DNA of 21,779 nucleotides. It comes from an uncultured bacterium. Lineage in GTDB: Bacteria; Eisenbacteria; RBG-16-71-46; CAIMUX01. Under the pieces are notes generated by a model. That model searched no databases, was not told the origin of the DNA, and was given only the letters and a program-made list of their open reading frames with translations. A program made the translations under genes and the position numbers. The stretch is from positions 1 to 21,779 of the forward strand of contig CAMPIC010000002.1 of NCBI GenBank assembly GCA_946886185.1, in the 5' to 3' direction. Shown piece by piece: positions 15,655-21,779 of this stretch (positions within the stretch are counted from its first letter, which is position 1; each line of letters begins with the position of its first letter).

Positions 15655-18408
15655 GCGGATCCAGGAAATGTGGCGCGAGGCGCGCTGCCCTCCCGAGCGA
15701 AGCTCGCAGAAATAGATTCCGCTCGGAACGATCCGCCCTGCGCTGTCCCGCCCATCCCACGAGATGACGTGCGATCCCGCGGGCAGCGATGCATCCACCA
15801 GGGTGCGAATCAGCCGGCCCGACGGATCGAACAGCCGAAGCCCCGCGGACCCTGTTTGCGAGAGCCCGAAGCTCAGGACGACGCTACCGTCGCGTGGACT
15901 TGCCGGATTGGGACGCGGCGCGCCGATCCCGAAGGCAAGCTGCTCGGGGCTCGACTCCGCAGACGAGGTCCCCTGCGTCGTGCCCTCGCCGATCGCGGCC
16001 GCGGAGTAGGTGCGGGCATCATCAAAAGTGTAGGCGGCGTAGCGATAGGTCGTGCCGGGCAGAAGGTCCGGATCCACCCAGGGGATGGTGGAGTGGTCCT
16101 CGATGCGCTGGTAGATCACCTTCACACCGGGCTCGACCACCTGCCCTTCGAGGAAGAAATCGCCGTGCGAGGGACCGTCCCACTCGAAACCGTCGTCGAT
16201 CCGCACGATCAAGGTGCCTGTGTAGTCGACCGGACGATCATCGATCCAGGTGAGATTCAGACTCGTGGAAGTGGGATTGGCCACCGCGAAGCTGTCCGGC
16301 GTCGCCGGGGCGTCGAGATCGAAGCCGACGAGGGAGACGAGCTGCGGTCCTTCCGGCACGTTCGTCCCGATCACGCGGGCCACCCAAGTGCCGGCGATCG
16401 GACTGTCGATGCCCACGTTCTCGACATTGTTGAGCGAATCGACGCCGCGCACCGCGGGCAGACTGGGCAAGGCGGGATTGAGCACCCAGGGCCGAACTTC
16501 CTGTCCGATCGGATCGATCAGGAGGAGATCGATGTCGTTGACCAGCGCCGGCTGCGCATTGGGAACGGCGTCCGGATCATCCCACGCAATCAGCACGGTC
16601 AATCGCGGAATGCTGATCAGCCCGCCCGGAACGTGGAACGGGAACTCCACCACCTCGTCCTGACTGATCTGGAACTGGAACTGCGTATCTCCCAGGATCG
16701 CCTTGGCCGCGGCGCGCGTGTTGATCCGGCCGTGTCCGAAGATATAGTCTGGACCCGGATTGCCGAGATCGGTCGCGGTCGCGCAGAGCATCGCCTTCAT
16801 GAGCGAGGGAGCCGGATCCGGCCCCCCGTGCCGCGTTCGGAACGCTTCGAGGAGCAGCGCGACACTCCCTGAGACCGCGGGAGTCGCCATGGACGTACCG
16901 CACCATCCGTTTCCTCCGTACAGCTGATTCGGAAGCGTCGAACGGATGAAGCCTTCGCCCGCATCTTCGCACCCGGGAGCGGTGACGTCCGGCCGGAGCC
17001 GCCCGTCGTCGACCGGTCCCCAGGACGAAAACTCGGTCATCGTGTCGTTGTCCGAGTTCGTCGCGCCCACGACCAGGATGTTCTTGGCCGGCTTGGGCGG
17101 ATTGATGCAGCCGTATCCGCCTTCGACGAGCGGGCAGTCCCCGTCGTCTCTCTCATTCCCCGCGGAGAAGACGACCGTCATGGGACGTCCACCCGCGCCC
17201 AGCACCAACGAGTCGAGATCGGGCGCGATGAAGTCGTAGTCGCCGTAGATGCCGCAATTGCCGCCGCCCACCCCGTATCCCCAGGAGTCGTTGTGCACGT
17301 CGACGGCGAAGTCTCCCGCCGCGACTTTCATCTCCGAGACGACGTCGTCGAAGAAATCCCACGCGAAGATCTGCGCTGCCGTTGCCACGCCGCGCCACGC
17401 GAACGGCGCTCCTCCCTGAGACTCGCTCAAGGTACCGTCGCCGACGAGGGTCCCGGTGACGTGGGTGCCGTGGGCGTTCACCGAAGCGTCGGTCTCGACC
17501 TGCGTGAGGCGGCTCGCGAAGTCGGTATGCGGGAAGATCGTTCCGCCGTCGGCGATCCCCGCGTTCACTCCCGCTCCGGTCAAGTTGTAGGGAGCTGCCT
17601 GCGCCTCGTTCGCCCCGATGCGGGCGCGCAGTCCGTCGTTCTCCACCTCGGGCACGGGCAATCCCTCTGAGATCCAGAGTACTTCGTCGAGATCAGCCAG
17701 CTCGAGGATGCGGGAATCCGCGACCCGCACCGTGTAGCCCGGGAAGATCGGAAGCGGAGCGAGGATCTCGGCACCCATTGCGGTGAGTCGCTGGCGCGCC
17801 ACTTCGCGCGCCGGTCCTTCGATGTCGTCATGGAGACGCACGCGGAGCTCGATCCGTCCATCCGGTTGGAATGCCCACGTTCCGAAGTCGCCCGACAGGA
17901 AACGGGGCGGGACTTTGTCTTCCGCCGCGAGGGTCCCGACCCAGGAAAGCCGTTCGCGCAGGATCGGGTCGGACGACGCGCCCGGCTCGAGCGCCGCGAT
18001 CCAGGTGTGGTCCGGCACGTATCGCAGCAGTCGGAGCCCGTGAGCGGAGAGCTCGGCTTTCCGTAGCGCGCGATAGCTCTCCTTGAACTGGACGAGGATA
18101 TGACGGGGCTGCGTAGCGTCGATCGCATCGAGCGCGGACAGACTCGCCTCCGGGATGTAGGCGCCGGACTTGAGGCGCACCGGAGATGGCGATGTGAGTG
18201 GCGCGTCTTGGGCAACTGCCGTCGCGACCAGAAAGGTGCGCAAGCCGGATACGCGAAAGACGTGTGAAGAACTGATTGCGGAGGGTGATACGTTCGAGGC
18301 GAGCACGCTAGCGACGAGAAGCAGGCTCGCGGCGATGGCCGGACGACGTCCGGACTGACCAACGCAGATTCCCCGGCTGCGGCGCGCTCGAAGTCGAAAC
18401 AACGGCAT
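15652..18408 (-). CDS. Exported subtilisin-like serine protease (S8) with FlgD-like C-terminal domain
   Basis: I start at ATG 18408 (MPLFRLR), with AGGA seven bases upstream and a promoter-like site further up; this gives 918 residues. The N-terminus is Arg-rich, then hydrophobic (AIAASLLLVASVLAS), with a second hydrophobic run (LRTFLVATAVAQ) about 30 residues on; either could define the cleavage site. Residues ~95-260 are a propeptide-like region. The S8 catalytic domain shows Asp287 (GIADGG), His313 (NAHGTHVTG), the oxyanion Asn418 (FSAGNE) and Ser506 (GTSMATPAVSGSVALLL), all intact. A beta-rich region follows, with an FN3-like segment (TSTSLNLTWIDD, TYRYAAYTFDD). The last ~85 residues are a FlgD-like domain: PRPNPASPRDG, LRLFDPSGRLIRTL, SGIYFCELRSGG. 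Probably secreted or surface-displayed and feeding peptides to the importer operon nearby; that link is inference. Confidence 0.93.
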   Translation of the reverse strand: MPLFRLRARRSRGICVGQSGRRPAIAASLLLVASVLASNVSPSAISSSHVFRVSGLRTFLVATAVAQDAPLTSPSPVRLKSGAYIPEASLSALDAIDATQPRHILVQFKESYRALRKAELSAHGLRLLRYVPDHTWIAALEPGASSDPILRERLSWVGTLAAEDKVPPRFLSGDFGTWAFQPDGRIELRVRLHDDIEGPAREVARQRLTAMGAEILAPLPIFPGYTVRVADSRILELADLDEVLWISEGLPVPEVENDGLRARIGANEAQAAPYNLTGAGVNAGIADGGTIFPHTDFASRLTQVETDASVNAHGTHVTGTLVGDGTLSESQGGAPFAWRGVATAAQIFAWDFFDDVVSEMKVAAGDFAVDVHNDSWGYGVGGGNCGIYGDYDFIAPDLDSLVLGAGGRPMTVVFSAGNERDDGDCPLVEGGYGCINPPKPAKNILVVGATNSDNDTMTEFSSWGPVDDGRLRPDVTAPGCEDAGEGFIRSTLPNQLYGGNGWCGTSMATPAVSGSVALLLEAFRTRHGGPDPAPSLMKAMLCATATDLGNPGPDYIFGHGRINTRAAAKAILGDTQFQFQISQDEVVEFPFHVPGGLISIPRLTVLIAWDDPDAVPNAQPALVNDIDLLLIDPIGQEVRPWVLNPALPSLPAVRGVDSLNNVENVGIDSPIAGTWVARVIGTNVPEGPQLVSLVGFDLDAPATPDSFAVANPTSTSLNLTWIDDRPVDYTGTLIVRIDDGFEWDGPSHGDFFLEGQVVEPGVKVIYQRIEDHSTIPWVDPDLLPGTTYRYAAYTFDDARTYSAAAIGEGTTQGTSSAESSPEQLAFGIGAPRPNPASPRDGSVVLSFGLSQTGSAGLRLFDPSGRLIRTLVDASLPAGSHVISWDGRDSAGRIVPSGIYFCELRSGGQRASRHISWIR

Positions 18409-18479
18409 GGTCGATCCTGGGGTTGCTTGCGTGAAGGCGGTTCGGCCGGCGGACACCGGGCTCTTTCGGCAACCTCCCA

Positions 18480-18508
18480 AGTATAGCGCACTCCTGCCGC
18501 TATGTCTC
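18480..18508 (-). promoter_or_regulatory. Sigma70-like promoter for the S8 protease gene
   Basis: Minus strand: -35 GAGACA (18508-18503, four of six), 17-bp spacer, -10 TATACT (18485-18480, five of six). The transcription start would be near 18473, giving a leader of ~65 nt to ATG 18408. This supports the shorter start over any further upstream. The rest of 18409-18702 shows no gene. Confidence 0.5.
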
Positions 18509-18702
18509 GCACGACAACGCGCCAGCAAATTATTCGCGCACAATATCTTACAGCTGCATCTGAGTTAACCCGTGAGGACTGCGACGGCTTGAAACAGCAT
18601 CTACCCGAATGTCACCGAAAGAAGACTGCCGGTGGCAACGCGTAAGGTTCTCAAACGACCGCGAGCACGCCTCGACCTCGATGTCCATCCCGCAAGCCGA
18701 GA

Positions 18703-20100
18703 TCACCTGGCGCTGGGGCCGAGCATCTTGCGCGGATCGACCCAGCGATCGAAATCCTTCGGATCGACCAGGCCAAGTTGCGTTGCCGCCTCCTTGAGCG
18801 TGATCCCCTGGGCATGCGCCGTCTTCGCGATCTTGGCCGCCGCCTCGTACCCGATGTGCGTGTTGAGCGCGGTCACCAGCATGAGCGAGTTGCGCACGTA
18901 GAATGCGATCTTCTCCTCGTCCGGCTCGATTCCGATCGCGCAGTGATCCTTGAACGAGCGGGATCCATCCGCGAGCAGACGGATCGACTTGAGGAGGTTG
19001 TGGATCATGACCGGCTTGAAGACGTTGAGCTCGAAGTTCCCCTGCGTGCCGGCGAAACCGATCGCAGCATCGTTACCCAGCACCTGGCAGCACACCATCG
19101 TGAGCGACTCCGACTGGGTCGGATTGACCTTTCCCGGCATGATGGAGCTGCCCGGCTCGTTCTCCGGGATCCGGATCTCTCCTAGTCCGCATCGCGGACC
19201 GCTCGCCAGCCAGCGGACGTCGTTGGCGATCTTCATGAGGGCGGCAGCCAGAACCTTGGTCGCGCCCGAAGCTTCCACGATCGCGTCATGCGCAGCCAGA
19301 GCGGCAAACTTGTTCTTCGCGGTGACGAAGGGGATCCCCGTGATCTCCGCCACCTTCTTCGCGGAGAGCTTGGCATAATCGGGATGCGTGTTGAGTCCGG
19401 TTCCGACCGCGGTTCCTCCGAGCGCGAGCTCGTAAAGGGGCGCCAAAGCGTTCCGGATCGCGCGGCTGGCGGCATCGAGCTGCGCCACCCAACCGCTCAT
19501 TTCCTGGCCGAGTGTCAACGGCACCGCATCCTGGAGGTGCGTGCGCCCGCACTTCACGATCTTGGCGTATTGCTTGGCCTTTTGATCCAGGACGTCGCGC
19601 AGCTCTTTCACCGCCGGCAGCAGCAGACGATGGATCTGCTCGGCGGCTGCGATATGCATCGCGGTCGGAAACGTGTCGTTGCTCGACTGGCTCATGTTGA
19701 CGTCGTCGTTCGGGTGGATCGGACTCTTCGAACCGATGGTCCCGCCCGCCAGCTCGATCGCCCGATTCGCGATCACCTCGTTGGCGTTCATGTTCGTCTG
19801 CGTCCCGCTTCCCGTCTGATAGACGACGAGTGGAAAGTGGTCATCGAGCTTGCCGTCCATCACTTCCCGCGCCGCTCGCTCGATCCACTTCGCTTTCTTC
19901 GCCGGAAGGAGCCCGAGCTCGAGATTGGCCTGCGCCGCGGCCAGCTTGAGGATGCCCAGCGCCCGGATCATTTCACGAGTGAAGCGATCTTCTCCGACCT
20001 TGAAGTTCTCCAGACTGCGCTGCGTCTGCGCGCCCCAGTACCGGTCGGCCGGTACCTCCACCTTTCCCATGGTGTCCGATTCGATCCGAACCTCTCCCAT
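18703..20100 (-). CDS. fumC: Fumarate hydratase, class II
   Basis: Converts fumarate and water to L-malate in the TCA cycle; a cytoplasmic, iron-free tetramer. ATG 20100 has AAGGAG seven bases upstream. Of 465 residues (normal for the family): YWGAQTQRS (21), [14 protein letters not shown] (96-109), [14 protein letters not shown] (129-142), GRTHLQDA with His188, and the family signature [11 protein letters not shown] (317-327) with the catalytic Ser318. Length, fumarase-type residues around HPNDDVN and the GTGLNTHP segment favour fumarase over aspartase or argininosuccinate lyase. It is divergent from the pterin dehydratase gene across 242 bp. No other TCA gene is adjacent, although sucA lies ~11 kb away. 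Confidence 0.96.
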   Translation of the reverse strand: MGEVRIESDTMGKVEVPADRYWGAQTQRSLENFKVGEDRFTREMIRALGILKLAAAQANLELGLLPAKKAKWIERAAREVMDGKLDDHFPLVVYQTGSGTQTNMNANEVIANRAIELAGGTIGSKSPIHPNDDVNMSQSSNDTFPTAMHIAAAEQIHRLLLPAVKELRDVLDQKAKQYAKIVKCGRTHLQDAVPLTLGQEMSGWVAQLDAASRAIRNALAPLYELALGGTAVGTGLNTHPDYAKLSAKKVAEITGIPFVTAKNKFAALAAHDAIVEASGATKVLAAALMKIANDVRWLASGPRCGLGEIRIPENEPGSSIMPGKVNPTQSESLTMVCCQVLGNDAAIGFAGTQGNFELNVFKPVMIHNLLKSIRLLADGSRSFKDHCAIGIEPDEEKIAFYVRNSLMLVTALNTHIGYEAAAKIAKTAHAQGITLKEAATQLGLVDPKDFDRWVDPRKMLGPSAR

Positions 20101-20342
20101 CCCCGCTCCTTTTCTGTCCTCGACCTTCGGTTACGGCGCGACGCCGGTGCGAAGAATAGCAGTTCGACGTCGCGGTCGAGTCTGTCTGGCATCCCGCAGT
20201 TTTGACTCGCCGAATTGCGCCCCCCACCGCCGCGCCGAGAAGGGTAAGGTTGGACCAGACACCCGAATTGAATGGCGCAACGATGTCGGGATGGCGCATC
20301 CAAGGTTCGGGCGCAGCAATGTTCAAGGAAAGGAGGCCCGTG

Positions 20343-20690
20343 ATGTCCGATCTCGCTCAGCAGGAATGTATCCCCTGCCGCGGGGGAACCCCTCCTCTGA
20401 AAGGAGAGCCGCTTCGGGAGCTGGAACGGCAGCTCGACGAAGGCTGGCAGGTGATCGATGAGCATCACATCGAGAAGGAGTATCGATTCAAGAATTTCCG
20501 TGAGGCGCTCGCCTTCACCAACCGCGTTGGCGAGGTGGCGGAGCAGCAAGGGCACCATCCGGACCTGCATCTCGCCTGGGGCAAGGTGAAGGTGCAGGTC
20601 TGGACGCACAAGATCGACGGGCTGACCTGGAGCGACTTCGTGTTCGCCGCCAAGACGGAGCGGATCGCGCAGGAAATGGGCGTGGCCTGA
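20343..20690 (+). CDS. phhB: Pterin-4a-carbinolamine dehydratase
   Basis: Dehydrates 4a-hydroxytetrahydropterin, the step that regenerates the cofactor of aromatic amino acid hydroxylases. ATG 20343 has a perfect AGGAGG six bases upstream and gives 115 residues, normal for the family. The N-terminus CIPCRGGTPPL is typical of bacterial members. The core EKEYRFKNF (44-52), FTNRVGEVAEQQGHHPDL (catalytic His pair at 71-72 and Pro73) and VQVWTHKIDGLTWSDF (His89) carry the active-site residues of the alpha-beta fold. The EgtB-like gene starts 21 bp downstream, so the two are probably co-transcribed. No aromatic amino acid hydroxylase is in view; many bacteria carry this enzyme without one. Confidence 0.93.
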   Translation: MSDLAQQECIPCRGGTPPLKGEPLRELERQLDEGWQVIDEHHIEKEYRFKNFREALAFTNRVGEVAEQQGHHPDLHLAWGKVKVQVWTHKIDGLTWSDFVFAAKTERIAQEMGVA

Positions 20691-20711
20691 GATCGAGCGG
20701 AACCGAAGCGA

Positions 20712-21779
20712 ATGTACGATCACGTTCCCACCGGCGCGGAAATGTCGGAGCTCCTTCTCGAAGCGAGGCGGCGCGTCCTGGCGCTGGTCGATGAGCTCAC
20801 CGATTCGCAGCTCATGGGTCCCCGGTTTCCCATCGTCAATCCGATGCTCTGGGAGATCGGGCACGTGGCCTGGTTCCAGGAACGGTGGGCTCTGCGCGAG
20901 CTGCGGGGTCGCGCGCCGATCCTCCCGCATGGAGATGCGCTCTTCGACTCCTCGGCGGTGCCTCACGATTCCCGCTGGGATCTGGATCTTCCGTCGCGCT
21001 CCGGCACTCTGCGATACATGCAGACCGTGCTCGACACGGTGATCGAGCTGCTGGCGAAGGAGTCCGGCACGCTGTCGCGCGACGCCGCCTACTATCATTT
21101 GCTCGCTCTCTATCACGAGTACATGCACACGGAGGCGTTCCTCTACACGCTGCAGACCCTCGAGTACCCCGCTCCGCCGCCGGGCGCTCTCGGAGCTCGC
21201 GCGATAGGAGATGGCAATTTGGAAGACGCGGCGCGCATCCTCGCGACCGTGGATGATGATGTCGAGATTTCGGGCGGAACGGTCTGGATCGGTGCGCGGC
21301 AGGACGATCCATGGGTCTTCGACAACGAGAAGTGGTCGCATCCGGTCGAGGTCGCTCCGTTTCGCATCGCTCGCGTCGCCGTCACGCAGAGGGATTTTCG
21401 AGAGTTCGTGGAAAACGGCGGCTACTCGCGCGAAGAGCTCTGGTCGCCACAGGGATGGCGATGGAAAGAGCAAGAGAGAGCGGAGCACCCGGTCTACTGG
21501 CGCAAGAGCGGCAAGGAATGGGAGCGCCGTCTCTTCGATCAGTGGGTTCCGCTCGAAGAAGATCTGCCGGTCGTGCACGTCAACTGGTTCGAGGCGAGCG
21601 CGTACTGCGAGTGGGCGGGACGGCGGCTGCCCACGGAAGCCGAGTGGGAAGCAGCCGCCGGAAGTCAGCGCTATCCGTGGGGCGACGAAAGCACGACTGG
21701 TCGCGCGCATCTGGACGTGCGCCTCGGAAGGTGCGTCTCGGTCTGGTCGTACCCGTCGGGAGATGGGCCGAATGGATTG
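20712..21779 (+). CDS. egtB: EgtB/SenA-type iron-dependent sulfoxide or selenoneine synthase, N-terminal part
   Basis: The frame from ATG 20712 stays open for 356 codons to the right edge. Residues ~10-165 are a DinB_2-type helical domain: [17 protein letters not shown] contains His51, and [12 protein letters not shown] contains His135 and His139, the three-His iron site of EgtB (H51, H134, H138 in the mycobacterial enzyme). Residues ~193 onward are the formylglycine-generating-enzyme-like (sulfatase-modifying) domain: [63 protein letters not shown] and YPWGDE. EgtB couples cysteine or gamma-glutamylcysteine to hercynine in ergothioneine synthesis; SenA does the analogous selenosugar reaction. 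The opening [16 protein letters not shown] resembles my recollection of SenA-type members, but the deciding C-terminal residues lie outside the window. No EgtD methyltransferase is visible here. Confidence 0.85.
   Translation, partial: MYDHVPTGAEMSELLLEARRRVLALVDELTDSQLMGPRFPIVNPMLWEIGHVAWFQERWALRELRGRAPILPHGDALFDSSAVPHDSRWDLDLPSRSGTLRYMQTVLDTVIELLAKESGTLSRDAAYYHLLALYHEYMHTEAFLYTLQTLEYPAPPPGALGARAIGDGNLEDAARILATVDDDVEISGGTVWIGARQDDPWVFDNEKWSHPVEVAPFRIARVAVTQRDFREFVENGGYSREELWSPQGWRWKEQERAEHPVYWRKSGKEWERRLFDQWVPLEEDLPVVHVNWFEASAYCEWAGRRLPTEAEWEAAAGSQRYPWGDESTTGRAHLDVRLGRCVSVWSYPSGDGPNGL

Noticed and set aside
18609..18637. Imperfect hairpin (CACCG/CGGTG) downstream of fumC as a terminator
   Set aside because: The stem has a mismatch, the loop is long and no T-run follows in the fumC direction; too weak to annotate.
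19968..21710. Long minus-strand open frame opposite the pterin dehydratase and EgtB-like genes
   Set aside because: Both plus-strand genes show catalytic motifs and the dehydratase has an excellent ribosome binding site; the antisense frame has none.

Overview
The window is about 21.8 kb of GC-rich DNA from a Gram-negative-type bacterium. It carries lipoprotein signals, exported repeat proteins and an inner-membrane ABC importer with a lipoprotein binding protein. A FlgD-like (T9SS-style) beta-sandwich ends the exported protease, and another is left as a remnant at the left edge. Such tails, together with FN3/TolB-propeller lipoproteins and beta-helix proteins, are common in FCB-related and Candidatus Eisenbacteria/Krumholzibacteriota-like lineages. 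That lineage is an inference, not a proven assignment. No tRNA, rRNA, transposase, integrase or CRISPR array was recognised.

Layout. (1) 1-970: a partial exported beta-helix protein (minus strand) and, just upstream of it, the broken 3' end of a gene with a FlgD-like tail. (2) 973-4622: a visibly more AT-rich interval bounded by two direct copies of a ~174-bp repeat. The right copy is the 3' end of sucA plus its downstream flank; the left copy is a duplicate. Inside are an unknown plus-strand fragment, a lipoprotein with three FN3 domains and a TolB-like propeller, and an exported HINT (intein-like) protein. The HINT protein's likely true start (strong Shine-Dalgarno plus ATG) is separated from the reading frame by a (TC)13 tract. 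In this sequence the frame is off by one; one more repeat unit would restore it, which is the structure of a phase-variable contingency gene. (3) 4591-7767: sucA, E1 of 2-oxoglutarate dehydrogenase. (4) 7948-14179: a five-gene minus-strand peptide ABC importer operon, transcribed yejB-yejE-yejA-oppD-oppF, resembling YejABEF but with the ATPase split in two. (5) 14424-15617: a membrane-anchored SGNH-hydrolase-like protein, plus strand. (6) 15652-18408: an exported subtilisin-like protease with a FlgD-like tail. (7) 18703-20100: fumC. (8) 20343-21779: plus-strand pair of a pterin carbinolamine dehydratase and a partial EgtB/SenA-type sulfoxide (or selenoneine) synthase.

Functional picture: two TCA-cycle enzymes (SucA, FumC), oligopeptide uptake next to an exported protease, small-molecule thiol metabolism at the right end, and a cell-surface accessory island at the left. 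The most unusual element is the HINT gene with its simple-sequence repeat, inside an interval flanked by the duplicated sucA end.
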